Source of the DNA: Chromobacterium paludis
GTDB taxonomy: Bacteria; Pseudomonadota; Gammaproteobacteria; Burkholderiales; Chromobacteriaceae
Length of the DNA: 64,000 bases
Assembly: GCF_008275125.1 (NCBI RefSeq)
Contig: NZ_CP043473.1
Coordinates: 2,666,001-2,730,000, forward strand
Direction: 5' to 3'
This document shows, piece by piece, positions 28,598-36,201 of this stretch. The notes beneath the pieces are model-generated. The model was not told where the DNA came from. It was given only the letters and a program-made list of their open reading frames with translations, and searched no databases. Made by a program: the position numbers and the translations under genes. Within the stretch, counting starts at the first letter, position 1. Each line of letters begins with the position of its first letter.

Positions 28598-28740
28598 CTT
28601 CGATTCTTTCCGATTTTATCGCATAGATGTTGACCTTAGAATGGCTTCCATCAAGACGAACCAGCAATAAGCCTTGAATCATCATCAGTATTTTTGATGC
28701 ATAACCGTTTGCTGGACACACACTGAAAAAGGAAACCACC

Positions 28741-28899
28741 ATGCTGAAGCAAACCGCAATCGCCGCCCTGTCCCTGATCCTCTTGTCCGGCGCTGCCATG
28801 GCCGGCAGCGAAGGCTACGACAATATGAAAGCCATGCGCGACCGCATGAACGGCCAGACCGCTCAAGCCGCCCAGGTTCAAGCGCCGGCTCAGAAGTAA
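28741..28899 (+). CDS. AMAGS micro-protein B (tiny secreted protein)
   Basis: A 52-residue protein with an AAGGAAA ribosome site and a signal peptide ending in GAAMA. The mature part begins GSEGYDNMKAMRDRMNGQ and ends in an Ala/Gln-rich tail. It is the paralogue of the 58-residue protein at 27448. It is transcribed divergently from the LysR gene and followed by a strong terminator, so it is a single-gene unit. Function unknown. Confidence 0.78.
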   Translation: MLKQTAIAALSLILLSGAAMAGSEGYDNMKAMRDRMNGQTAQAAQVQAPAQK

Positions 28900-28915
28900 G
28901 CGCCTCCGGGCTCAT

Positions 28916-28962
28916 AAAAAAACCGCGCCAGGGACGGCATCACCCCGGCGCGGTTTTTTTTA
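28916..28962. terminator. Strong bidirectional terminator
   Basis: AAAAAAACCGCGCC pairs with GGCGCGGTTTTTTTT across a 19-base loop. The A and T runs make it usable from both strands, serving micro-protein B and the minus-strand GNAT cluster that ends at 28970. Confidence 0.88.
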
Positions 28963-28969
28963 TGCACGC

Positions 28970-29173
28970 TCAAGCCGCCAGATAAGCTCGATGCAGCAGA
29001 TGGCAATGTCGCTGCGCATCCGGCGCATAAACCGACACCTGCCGGAGCATCACCCGCCCCGCTGGCGTCGGCAATGCCAACAAGCGCCCAGCCTCGCTGT
29101 CCGGCACCGCGCCGGCCAGCGGCTCCGGCAGGTCCAGCACCACGAAAGCCGGCCATTTGGTGCGCTCAGGCAT
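28970..29173 (-). CDS. Small hypothetical protein at the end of the GNAT cluster
   Basis: A possible 67-residue protein (MPERTKWPAFVVLDLPEPL ... LLHRAYLAA) whose ATG overlaps the end of the GNAT gene by eight bases and whose stop lies just before the bidirectional terminator. There is no alternative gene in this 200-base gap. Composition is soluble with a short beta-like VVLDLP and VMLRQVSVYAP. No family recognised. A start at 29182 would add three residues. Confidence 0.5.
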   Translation of the reverse strand: MPERTKWPAFVVLDLPEPLAGAVPDSEAGRLLALPTPAGRVMLRQVSVYAPDAQRHCHLLHRAYLAA

Positions 29174-29678
29174 GGACGCCATGGCGCAACCGCCCCATCG
29201 CCAGCACGTCGCAGTAAGCGCCATTGCGCAATGAATGCGCGCGCATGCGCGCTTCCTCGACAAAACCGAAGCGACGGTACAAGGCCTGGGCGCGCAGATT
29301 GTCGGCATACACCGTCAGCTCGATGCGCGTCAGGTCCAGCCAGTTGTCGGCCCAGTCCAGCAAGGCCGCCGTCAGCCAATTGCCCACGCCGCGCCCTTGC
29401 CAATCACGGTGCACATTGATGCCGAAGCCGGCGATATGGTCCAGCCTGGATTCGCTCAAGCGCCACAAGCCGGCGCTGCCGACCACCTTGCCGTCCGCGG
29501 TTTCGCAGACCAACTGGTAGCGCCCATCGCACAGCAGCTTGTCCATGCGCGCGGCCATGGTGGCAGAAGACGGAAAAGGCAGCTGCAGGGTGTTGCCGTA
29601 CACCGATGGGTCCGAGGCCAAGTCTTGCAAATCGGCCGCGTCGCGCGGCTCCAGATGGCGGATGCGGAATGCGCTCAT
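29166..29678 (-). CDS. GNAT acetyltransferase 3 of the tandem array
   Basis: A 170-residue RimJ/RimL-like acetyltransferase. The acetyl-CoA motif is HRDWQGRGVGNWLTAALLDWA, with ELTVYADNLRAQALYRRFGF afterwards. It is very similar to the next gene upstream, especially over the C-terminal RAQALYR-FGFVEEAR-RA block. Its start overlaps the preceding gene's stop by four bases (ATGA). Substrate unknown; family members modify ribosomal proteins, amines or antibiotics. Confidence 0.85.
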   Translation of the reverse strand: MSAFRIRHLEPRDAADLQDLASDPSVYGNTLQLPFPSSATMAARMDKLLCDGRYQLVCETADGKVVGSAGLWRLSESRLDHIAGFGINVHRDWQGRGVGNWLTAALLDWADNWLDLTRIELTVYADNLRAQALYRRFGFVEEARMRAHSLRNGAYCDVLAMGRLRHGVHA

Positions 29679-30184
29679 GGCCAGCCCCCTTCCCGCAGCC
29701 GCGCCATCGCCAGCACGTCGTGATAGACGCCGTCTCGCAGGGCGTAAGCGCGCAAGCGCGCCTCCTCGACGAAACCGAATTTGCGGTACAAGGCCTGGGC
29801 GCGCAGATTGTCGGCGAACACCGTCAGCTCGATGCGGCGCAGCCCCTGCCAGTTATCGGCCAGGTCCAGCGCCGCCGCCATCAACAGAGAGCCCACGCCC
29901 TGGCCATGCCGCGCGGCGGAAATGCCGATGCCGATTTCTGCCGTGCGCAGCAGGCGCTCGCGGGGCGCCGGAATCAAGCCTGCCCAGCCCACGGCCTGAT
30001 CGGCCGCGTCCACCGCCACCAGCACGGTGCGGCCATGTTCCTGTTTTTGCAGCCACTCGCGGCGCTTGCTCAGCGCTGGCCAAGGCAGGCCCAGCATGGT
30101 GCCGAAGGTGGCCGGGTCGCTGAAAATCGCGTTCAAGGCCTCGGCGTCGCGCGGCTCGGCGTGACGGATGCGGTAATCGCTCAT
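29675..30184 (-). CDS. GNAT acetyltransferase 2 of the tandem array
   Basis: A 169-residue GNAT protein with YRIRHAEPRDAEALNAIFSD at the N-terminus, the motif A loop ARHGQGVGSLLMAAALDLAD and ELTVFADNLRAQALYRKFGF. It overlaps both neighbours by ATGA junctions, so the three acetyltransferases form one translationally coupled unit. Function is inferred only at family level. Confidence 0.85.
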   Translation of the reverse strand: MSDYRIRHAEPRDAEALNAIFSDPATFGTMLGLPWPALSKRREWLQKQEHGRTVLVAVDAADQAVGWAGLIPAPRERLLRTAEIGIGISAARHGQGVGSLLMAAALDLADNWQGLRRIELTVFADNLRAQALYRKFGFVEEARLRAYALRDGVYHDVLAMARLREGGWP

Positions 30185-30699
30185 GCTTGCGCCCTCCGCG
30201 GCCAGTTCAGCCGGCTCATCACCAGCACGTCCTCCAGTTTGCCGGCGCGCAGCTGCTCCTGGCGCATGCGGCCCTCGTGCTCGAAGCCGAACTTCTCGTA
30301 CAGGCCGATGGCGCGCGCGTTGTCGTGCACCACCTTGAGTTCGACGCGAATCAGTCCCAGCCAGTTGTCGGCCAGGTCCAATACCGCTCGCATCAGCGCG
30401 CCGCCCACGCCCTTGCCCTGCCAGTCCTCGCGCACCACTAGAAACAGGCTGGCGCTGTGGCGCACCCGCATGCCCTCGTTGACGATCAGCCCGGCCGAGC
30501 CCACCACCTCGCCATCGGCGTTGCAGGCTACCAAATGATGGATATTGGCTGGGCGTTCGTTCAGCTGCTTCTCGGTGACGGACAGCGGCTGATACGGCAG
30601 CTGCAAGGTGTCCGGATAGACGCCGGGCGAGGTCTTGATGCGGTGGATGGCGGCGGCGTCGGACGGTTCGACGGAGCGGATCAGATAGGACTGGGACAT
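30181..30699 (-). CDS. GNAT acetyltransferase 1 of the tandem array
   Basis: A 172-residue GNAT protein and the first gene of the array, with an AGGAGACC ribosome site. It shows YLIRSVEPSDAAAIHRIKTS, the acetyl-CoA loop REDWQGKGVGGALMRAVLDLAD and ELKVVHDNARAIGLYEKFGF. It is related to, but more diverged from, the two downstream copies. The AT-rich spacer upstream contains the 11-base dyad TTGCATTGCAA at 30774-30784, a possible promoter or operator element. Confidence 0.87.
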   Translation of the reverse strand: MSQSYLIRSVEPSDAAAIHRIKTSPGVYPDTLQLPYQPLSVTEKQLNERPANIHHLVACNADGEVVGSAGLIVNEGMRVRHSASLFLVVREDWQGKGVGGALMRAVLDLADNWLGLIRVELKVVHDNARAIGLYEKFGFEHEGRMRQEQLRAGKLEDVLVMSRLNWPRRAQA

Positions 30700-30792
30700 G
30701 AGGGTCTCCTGAGTTGATGGGCGCAGGCGGGATCGCCGCCAGGCCCGGCAGACCATCATGCCAAATAACTATTTTGCATTGCAATATATTTT

Positions 30793-31536
30793 TTATGCGG
30801 ACAAGTAACGTCCCGGCGTTTCGCCAAAACAGCGGCGGAAGGCCACGATGAAGGCGCTGCTGCCGGCATAGCCCAGCTCCAGCGCGCAATAACTGACCGA
30901 ACGCCCCTCGGCCAGCAAGGAACACGCCCGCAGCATGCGCAGGCGCTCGCGCCACTGGGCCACACCCATGCCGGTTTCGGCGCGAAAGTGGCGGATCAGG
31001 CTGCGCCGCGACATGCCGATATGCCCGGCCCAGCGCTCCAGATCCCAATCCAGCGCCGGATCCGACAGCAAGACCTGCGCCAGCTTGCGCAGCGCCGGAT
31101 GGCGCGGCCAGGGGAGGTTGGCCGGATACGCTTCGGCCCAGCTCAGTTCATCCGCCAGCGCGCCGGCCAGACGCCGCGCCGCGCCCGCCTCCGCCTGCTG
31201 CGGCCAGTCGGCCAGCCGCAGAAAGAGGCCGCTCAGCAGCGGCGTGGCCCGCCACACCTGCAGCGCGGCCGGCATGGACGGCAGCCATGCGGTCTCCAGT
31301 TGCAGGCTCCAGCCGCGCAGCTCGCCGTAGTAATGCGCGCCATGCGCCATGCCGGGCGGAATCCAGCCCACGCAGTCCGCGGCCAGCAGAATGCGCCGCT
31401 CATCCGCCTCCAGCTCCAGCGCGCCCTTTAGGAGCCAAACCAGCTGCCCTGAGGCATGGGCATGCCGTTCGGTATGGTCGCCCGCTTGCCGTCTCAACGC
31501 CGCCATCGCCAAACCCGGCTGGATGCTTCGCTCCAT
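30793..31536 (-). CDS. AraC-family regulator with cupin domain
   Basis: A 247-residue protein. The N-terminal cupin-like domain (HAHASGQLVWLLKGALELE, GWIPPGMAHGAHYYGELRGW) is followed by two helix-turn-helices, IGMSRRSLIRHFRAETGMGVAQW and ALELGYAGSSAFIVAFRRCFG, ending GETPGRYLSA. The architecture is NimR-like. Its likely targets are itself, the divergent small gene at 31632 or the GNAT array downstream on the same strand; none is proven. Confidence 0.88.
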   Translation of the reverse strand: MERSIQPGLAMAALRRQAGDHTERHAHASGQLVWLLKGALELEADERRILLAADCVGWIPPGMAHGAHYYGELRGWSLQLETAWLPSMPAALQVWRATPLLSGLFLRLADWPQQAEAGAARRLAGALADELSWAEAYPANLPWPRHPALRKLAQVLLSDPALDWDLERWAGHIGMSRRSLIRHFRAETGMGVAQWRERLRMLRACSLLAEGRSVSYCALELGYAGSSAFIVAFRRCFGETPGRYLSA

Positions 31537-31631
31537 ATTGGCCCTTTATGAATATCAATAGGCACTATATAGAAAGCAGGCCAAGCATGCCAGCGCGATA
31601 CTATGGACTCATTCCACACAAGGAGAACGAC

Positions 31632-31961
31632 ATGAGCCATGTGCAACATACCGAAGCCCTATCCGCCATCAATCGCAAGGTCATCGCCGACGGCGAAACG
31701 CTGCCTACAGTGAAGCTGCGCGACGGCAGCACGGTGCAAACCGGCACCGTGGCCGCCATGCTGGTCAACATCGCCGCCTACAACCAAGGCCAGCGCGGCG
31801 AGGTGGAGCGGCAATTGGAATTGTCCATCCCCACCTTGTTCAAAGTGGGCCTGTTCGATCTGTTCCCGATCGAAGAATGGGCACGCGGCGACAATCCCGG
31901 CCGCCGGCTGGTCGGCGAGTTGGCCCGGCGTTGGCAGGCGGACCAAGCCGGCAACACATAA
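31632..31961 (+). CDS. Conserved small protein, function unknown
   Basis: A 109-residue soluble protein with an AAGGAGAA ribosome site. The block TLFKVGLFDLFPIEEWARGDNPGRRLVGELARRW looks conserved and resembles an uncharacterised family I recall from other proteobacteria, but I cannot name its function. It is divergent from the AraC regulator with a 95-base spacer, which hints at regulation by that protein. Confidence 0.72.
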   Translation: MSHVQHTEALSAINRKVIADGETLPTVKLRDGSTVQTGTVAAMLVNIAAYNQGQRGEVERQLELSIPTLFKVGLFDLFPIEEWARGDNPGRRLVGELARRWQADQAGNT

Positions 31962-32038
31962 GCATATTTTATCCCTGCAGCGGGCCGGCGCGCCGCCTTT
32001 GGCGTTAAGCTGTGGCTTCGAATCGACTGGAGCGAAAC

Positions 32039-32590
32039 ATGCTGATGCAAAGACAGAAGGCCGGCCTGCTGGTAGTGGACATCCAGGACAAGCTGCTGCC
32101 GGCGGTGCACGACGCGCCAGGACTGCTGGCGCGCAGCCGCTGGCTGGTGGGCGTGGCGCGCGACCACGGCCTGCCCATCGTGTTTTCCGAGCAATATCCG
32201 CGCGGCCTGGGCGGCACCGTGCCCGCCTTGCGCGCGTCGGCGCCAGAGGCCCAGGTAGTGGACAAGCTGCATTTCTCCTGCGTGGCGGCGGACTGCCTGC
32301 CGCCAGCCCTGCTGGAGAAGGAGCAGATCATCGTCTGCGGCATGGAGGCGCATGTTTGCGTGCTGCAAACCGTGATGGCGTTGCTGGCGATCGGCAAGCA
32401 GGTGTTCGTCGTCGCCGACGCCGTTTCCAGCCGCCAGCCGGCTGACATCGAGCTGGCGGTGGCGCGGATGCGCGCGGCCGGCGCCGTCATCGTCAGCCGC
32501 GAGATGGTCTTGTTCGAGCTGCTGGAAAAATCGGGCGGCGAGCACTTCAAGCAGATGAGCCAGCGCTATCTGATAGGCGATCAGCCCTGA
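32039..32590 (+). CDS. Isochorismatase-like cysteine hydrolase
   Basis: A 183-residue hydrolase of the isochorismatase/YcaC superfamily. The catalytic Asp is in AGLLVVDIQDKLLPAV, a Lys lies in QVVDKLHFSCVA and the nucleophilic Cys is in VCGMEAHVCVLQTVMALL. Members hydrolyse small amides or ethers. The start at 32039 places the first strand correctly; an in-frame ATG 27 bases upstream is less likely. A long hairpin follows the stop. Confidence 0.87.
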   Translation: MLMQRQKAGLLVVDIQDKLLPAVHDAPGLLARSRWLVGVARDHGLPIVFSEQYPRGLGGTVPALRASAPEAQVVDKLHFSCVAADCLPPALLEKEQIIVCGMEAHVCVLQTVMALLAIGKQVFVVADAVSSRQPADIELAVARMRAAGAVIVSREMVLFELLEKSGGEHFKQMSQRYLIGDQP

Positions 32591-32610
32591 GCCTAGCCTG
32601 AAAATGAATC

Positions 32611-32642
32611 GGGGTTGTCGAAGCTTACCCTTCGACAACCCC
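32611..32642. terminator. Long perfect inverted repeat after the hydrolase gene
   Basis: GGGGTTGTCGAAG and CTTCGACAACCCC form a 13-pair perfect stem over six bases, 20 bases after the hydrolase stop. There is no T-run, so it may stall RNA polymerase poorly but would protect the 3' end. It could also be a repeated intergenic element; it has no second copy in this window. Confidence 0.6.
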
Positions 32643-32964
32643 GTTCAAAGGCGGCTTTGCCGCTCTCATCTCCCCTTTGCAGACTGGCGCGCCAGGGCCT
32701 CGCGGCCCCGCTCACAAGCTTGCCTACCTATAAGCAAACAGCGTGCCAGCTCTAAAAAGATCAAAAACGCTGATTTTTCTGAGCGATTACGCCCAAACCC
32801 GAAATCAAAAGCACCACATTGGTGCAATTAATCATGACAAGGCACCAAATTGAAACAGAAATTAATATTTAGCTTCAAATAAGTTACATGTTTGCACTAG
32901 AACTGTAATCTTTAGCCCATATGCTAGACCTGCGTCCCACGCGCGCATAATAAGGAAAACCATC
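32643..32964. other. AT-rich intergenic region upstream of the DUF2322 gene
   Basis: This gap carries no convincing coding sequence. Its right half is markedly AT-rich compared with the rest of the window. It holds the NtrC-like dyad at 32811 and weak sigma-70-like elements (TTACAT at 32884 with TAATCT 16 bases later). An AAGGAAA ribosome site lies just before the DUF2322 ATG. Confidence 0.6.
32811..32856 (+). promoter_or_regulatory. NtrC-type dyad plus half-site upstream of DUF2322
   Basis: GCACCACATTGGTGC (32811-32825) fits GCACCA-N3-TGGTGC perfectly, as does the box in front of ntrB. A second, degenerate copy (GCACCAAATTGAAAC, 32842-32856) follows with centres 31 bases apart, close to the spacing of paired NtrC sites at enterobacterial glnA. 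No convincing sigma-54 -24/-12 element was found downstream, so the mode of action is open. Confidence 0.65.
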
Positions 32965-33294
32965 ATGACTTCGTTCCAGGACCTGCTGCAAACCCTGCCC
33001 GCCACCGATGGCATCGAGGCCATCGTGCTGCTCAGCGCCGAAGGCGAAGCGCTGCACCGTCTGGAAAACCGCCCCGGCAGCGCCGGCTCCCTGCGCGTTT
33101 ATCACGCGCTGGTCAAACGCCACGGCCATATCGACCGCAAGGCCGCGCGCGAAGGCCTGGCCCTGTTCGCCGAGCACACCGCCGCCGCGCGCGAGCAGCC
33201 CGGCAGCCATCCCAATATCGACCGCCTGCTGGCCATCGCCGAGCATGACGCGCCCGGCCTGCGCGCCCGCGTGGTGCTGAAACAGGAAAACTGA
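32965..33294 (+). CDS. DUF2322 family protein
   Basis: A 109-residue soluble protein. The order IVLLSAEGEALHRLENRPGSAGSLRVY, HIDRKAAREGLALFAEHTAAAREQPGSHPNIDRLL is what I associate with DUF2322, a small family of unknown function. It has an AAGGAAA ribosome site and stands alone, convergent with the dcu gene with a four-base gap. The upstream NtrC-like dyad suggests nitrogen control, a testable clue to its role. Confidence 0.78.
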   Translation: MTSFQDLLQTLPATDGIEAIVLLSAEGEALHRLENRPGSAGSLRVYHALVKRHGHIDRKAAREGLALFAEHTAAAREQPGSHPNIDRLLAIAEHDAPGLRARVVLKQEN

Positions 33295-33297
33295 GAC

Positions 33298-34608
33298 TCA
33301 GCGCCAGGCGATCAAGGCCAACCCCGCGGCAATGGACACCATCGTACTGACCAAGCCCGGCAAGATGAAGCTGTGGTTGAACACCCAGCGGCCCAGCCGG
33401 GTGGTGCCGGTGTAATCCATCTCCACCGCCGCGATCAGGCTGGGATAGCTGGGCAAGACATACACCCCGACCACGGCGGGAAAAATGGCGATCAACACCG
33501 GCGCGGCGATGCCCAAGGACGCGCCCAGCGGCATCATCACCTTGGTGGTGGCCCCCTGGCTGAACAGAATCACCGCCATGGTGAACACGGCGAAGGCGAA
33601 CAACCACGGCGCCGCCGCGATGATGCCGACGATGTTTTGCTTGAACAGCGGCAGATTGCCCTGGATAAAGGTATCGCTCATCCAGGCCGCGCCCAGTATG
33701 GTTACCGCCGCCACGGCGCCGGAGCGGAACATGCTGCCGGACACCATCTCTTTCAGATCCGCCTTGCACAGCAAGGCCGCCAGCGCGGCATAGCTCAGCA
33801 TGCACATCTGGATCACATCCACCATGGCCAGCGGCTCCATGCCCTTGGCGCCGGGCCAGGCCGGGCGCAGCTGCGGCAGGGCGGCCAGCAGCACGATCAA
33901 GGCCATCGTCAGCAGAAAACCATACACCGACCAAGCGGCGCCGCGCGGCAAGGCCGCGGCCTCGCCGGCCTCGGGCCGCCGAATCTCGCCCGCCGCCAAG
34001 CGCTGCCGATACACCGGGTCGTCCGCCAGCTCGCGGCCGTAGCGCAGCATGACCAGGCCGCCGGCCAGCGCGCCCAGCAAAGTGGCCGGGATGCTGATCA
34101 GGATGATGTCGGTCAGGGCCACGCCATGCGGCGCCAGCACCGTGGCCAGCGCCACCGTGGCGGCAGAAACCGGGCAGGCGACGATGGCGTTTTGCGAGGC
34201 CACGGTCAGCCCGGCCAAGGGCCTCTCCGGCCGGATGCCGGTCTTCTCCGCCACTTCCACCACGATGGGCATCAGCGCCAGGGCGATGAAGCCCGTGCCG
34301 GCCAGGAAGGTGGACAGCCACCCCACCAACGGTGCCAGCAATACGATGTGGCGCGGATTGCGCCTGAGGAAACGCGCCGCCACGTCCACCATGTAATCCA
34401 GCCCCTTGGCCGATTGCAGGGCCGCCGACGCGGTGATGACCGAGATGATGATCAGGATGACGTCGATAGGCGCGTGGCCGGGCTTGAGGCCGAAGACAAA
34501 GGTGAGAAGGAACAGGCCGACGCCGCCCGTCACTCCCAGGCCGATGCCGCCCATGCGCACGCCCAGGAAAATAGCGCCCAACACGACCAGAAGTTGCAGG
34601 TAAACCAT
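33298..34608 (-). CDS. Anaerobic C4-dicarboxylate transporter (DcuA/DcuB)
   Basis: A 436-residue membrane protein with about 10-12 hydrophobic helices. It exchanges or takes up fumarate, aspartate, malate and succinate. Typical blocks are GGIGLGVTGGVGLFLLTFVFGL, NPRHIVLLAPLVGWLSTFLAGTG, ASQNAIVACPVSAATV and the C-terminal YTGTTRLGRWVFNHSFILPG. I cannot separate DcuA from DcuB by eye. FNR control would be expected but no good FNR box is visible upstream; a TGACG-ATG-CGTCA dyad is. Confidence 0.92.
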   Translation of the reverse strand: MVYLQLLVVLGAIFLGVRMGGIGLGVTGGVGLFLLTFVFGLKPGHAPIDVILIIISVITASAALQSAKGLDYMVDVAARFLRRNPRHIVLLAPLVGWLSTFLAGTGFIALALMPIVVEVAEKTGIRPERPLAGLTVASQNAIVACPVSAATVALATVLAPHGVALTDIILISIPATLLGALAGGLVMLRYGRELADDPVYRQRLAAGEIRRPEAGEAAALPRGAAWSVYGFLLTMALIVLLAALPQLRPAWPGAKGMEPLAMVDVIQMCMLSYAALAALLCKADLKEMVSGSMFRSGAVAAVTILGAAWMSDTFIQGNLPLFKQNIVGIIAAAPWLFAFAVFTMAVILFSQGATTKVMMPLGASLGIAAPVLIAIFPAVVGVYVLPSYPSLIAAVEMDYTGTTRLGRWVFNHSFILPGLVSTMVSIAAGLALIAWR

Positions 34609-34626
34609 GATGCGACTCGCGAGCTT

Positions 34627-34639
34627 TGACGATGCGTCA
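34627..34639. promoter_or_regulatory. Dyad upstream of the dcu gene
   Basis: TGACG-ATG-CGTCA is a perfect 13-base inverted repeat 19 bases before the dcu start. Its spacing does not fit FNR (TTGAT-N4-ATCAA). It is a candidate operator for an unidentified regulator. Confidence 0.4.
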
Positions 34640-34699
34640 TTGTCGCAAGCCCCCTAGCGCCTAGGCTTGCTTAAGATCATGACTTGCTTATATGCAACA

Positions 34700-35605
34700 T
34701 CACAAGGCGCGCGCCATCGCGATCTCGCAGCCGCCGTGGCCGGTCTCGCCCCAATGCGCGTCCAGACGGACAAAACCCTCGGCCTCGTACAAGCGCGTCG
34801 CCTCGGCCAAGGCTGCCGTGGTTTCCAGATAACACTGCCGGTAACCCAACGCCTTGGCCTTGCCCAGCAAGCGCCTCAGCAGTAGGCGTCCCAGGCCGCG
34901 TCCGCGCAAGACGGGATCGAAATACATTTTCTGCAACTCGCACACGCCCTTCTCTCCTCCAGCCAAAGGAGCAATGCCGCCGCCGCCCAACAGCCTGCCA
35001 TCCGGGCCGGTCACCGCCAGATAGCGCGCGTCGACCCGGTTGTATATCTGAAACAAGGCGTCCAATTGCGGGTCGTGCACGCTGCAGCCTGCGCCCAGTC
35101 CGTATTCCGCGGACACGCGGCGAATCAGCGCCGCCAAGGGGCCGTTATCGGCCACCGTCAGCGCGCGGATGGCGTAGCCCTGTTGCCGCTCCGCGTGGCG
35201 CAAGGCGCGCCGGTATAGGCGCAGGCCGTCTTCCAGCCGGGATCGCTCGTCCTCGTCCAGCTGCGCCAGCACCCGCGCCATGTCGGCGTCCATCGCCGCA
35301 TGCAAGCGGCCCAGCCAATCGCGGCCATCCGCCGTCAGCTCGGCCTGCTTGCTGCGGCCATCGGCCGGATCGGCGCTCCAAGCGATCAATCCGCGTTCCA
35401 ATAGGCGCTGCAAGGGCCGGCTGCTATTGGACTTATCCACCCGCAGCCGCTCCGCCAATTGCTGATTGCTGGCCGGTCCGTTTTCCAGCTCGATCAACAG
35501 GTGCGCCTCCACCGGCGTCAACTCCACCTCGCCGCAACGGCCGGACAGCATGCCCAGCGCCCTGACGATATCGCGCGACAGGCCGCGCAGTTCCCGTTCA
35601 TTCAT
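34700..35605 (-). CDS. MarR-GNAT fusion protein
   Basis: A 301-residue two-domain protein. Residues 1-140 are a MarR winged helix (LTPVEAHLLIELENGPASNQQLAERLRVDKSNSSRPLQRLLERGLI, wing DPADGRSKQAELT). Residues 145-301 are a GNAT acetyltransferase with the acetyl-CoA loop DPVLRGRGLGRLLLRRLLGKA and YLETTAALAEATRLYEAEGF. Such helix-turn-helix/GNAT fusions are widespread, and the acetylation target is usually unknown. A strong inverted repeat upstream is the probable operator. An ATG at 35605 fits the MarR start. Confidence 0.9.
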   Translation of the reverse strand: MNERELRGLSRDIVRALGMLSGRCGEVELTPVEAHLLIELENGPASNQQLAERLRVDKSNSSRPLQRLLERGLIAWSADPADGRSKQAELTADGRDWLGRLHAAMDADMARVLAQLDEDERSRLEDGLRLYRRALRHAERQQGYAIRALTVADNGPLAALIRRVSAEYGLGAGCSVHDPQLDALFQIYNRVDARYLAVTGPDGRLLGGGGIAPLAGGEKGVCELQKMYFDPVLRGRGLGRLLLRRLLGKAKALGYRQCYLETTAALAEATRLYEAEGFVRLDAHWGETGHGGCEIAMARAL

Positions 35606-35625
35606 CGCCCTGCCTCATAGTTGCC

Positions 35626-35656
35626 ATGCGCAACGATAGCGCAACTGGTTGCGCAT
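35626..35656. promoter_or_regulatory. Operator-like repeats upstream of the MarR-GNAT gene
   Basis: ATGCGCAAC and GTTGCGCAT are perfect 9-base inverted arms separated by 13 bases. Nested inside is the 16-base palindrome GCGCAACTGGTTGCGC (35639-35654). The left arm starts 21 bases upstream of the start codon, so a bound MarR protein would block its own promoter. Confidence 0.75.
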
Positions 35657-35683
35657 CACAACCAAATGAGGCATGGACGCGAA

Positions 35684-35706
35684 AAAGCCCGCCGAAGCGG
35701 GCTTTC
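35684..35706 (-). terminator. Terminator of the rpsF-priB-rpsR-rplI operon
   Basis: On the minus strand AAAGCCCGC-TTC-GGCGGGCTTTTT forms a compact stem followed by a T-run, starting 25 bases after the rplI stop. Confidence 0.88.
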
Positions 35707-35730
35707 TCTCGAAGATTCCTGAAGCAGGAA

Positions 35731-36180
35731 TTAAGCTTCGCCGACCACGACAACCTTGATCGGAGCAACCACGTCGTGGTGCAGGGCGATCTCGATGTCG
35801 TATTCGCCGATGGCCTTGAACGGGCCGTTCGGCAGACGAACTTCGTGACGCTTGACTTGCACGCCGAAGGCGGTAACCGCTTCAGCGACGTCGACGTTGG
35901 TCACGGAGCCGAACAGACGGCCATCCACACCCGCCTTTTGGGCGATGGTGATCACGGCTTCGTTCAGCTTCTCAGCGCGAACCTTGGCGTCGGCCAGGAT
36001 GTCGGCTTGCTTGGCTTCCAGTTCGGCGCGACGAGCTTCGAACTCTTTCAGATTGGCTTCGGTAGCGCGCTTGGCTTTGCCTTGCGGGATCAGGAAGTTA
36101 CGGGCGAAGCCGTTCTTCACGTTCACCACGTCACCCAGTTGACCCAGGTTGGCAACTTTTTCGAGCAGGATGATTTGCAT
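35731..36180 (-). CDS. rplI: 50S ribosomal protein L9
   Basis: A 149-residue two-domain protein that binds 23S rRNA at the base of the L1 stalk. The N-terminal signature [32 protein letters not shown] is intact, the long connecting helix is [21 protein letters not shown] and the C-terminal domain ends in [15 protein letters not shown]. Length normal. Last gene of the operon. Confidence 0.98.
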   Translation of the reverse strand: MQIILLEKVANLGQLGDVVNVKNGFARNFLIPQGKAKRATEANLKEFEARRAELEAKQADILADAKVRAEKLNEAVITIAQKAGVDGRLFGSVTNVDVAEAVTAFGVQVKRHEVRLPNGPFKAIGEYDIEIALHHDVVAPIKVVVVGEA

Positions 36181-36201
36181 CTCTTCAGTTCCTTTCCCGG
36201 T

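Noticed and set aside
32604..32831. A 75-codon plus-strand frame in the gap before DUF2322
   Set aside because: It begins inside a hairpin, has no ribosome site, has Arg/Ser/Lys-rich random composition and runs into the NtrC-like dyad.
32840..32856. A sigma-54 promoter overlapping the second NtrC half-site
   Set aside because: AGGCACCAAATTGAAA has the -24 GGCAC but no GC at -12 at the required spacing.
34609..34700. An FNR box upstream of the dcu gene
   Set aside because: The only dyad, TGACG-ATG-CGTCA, has the wrong spacing and arm sequence for FNR.
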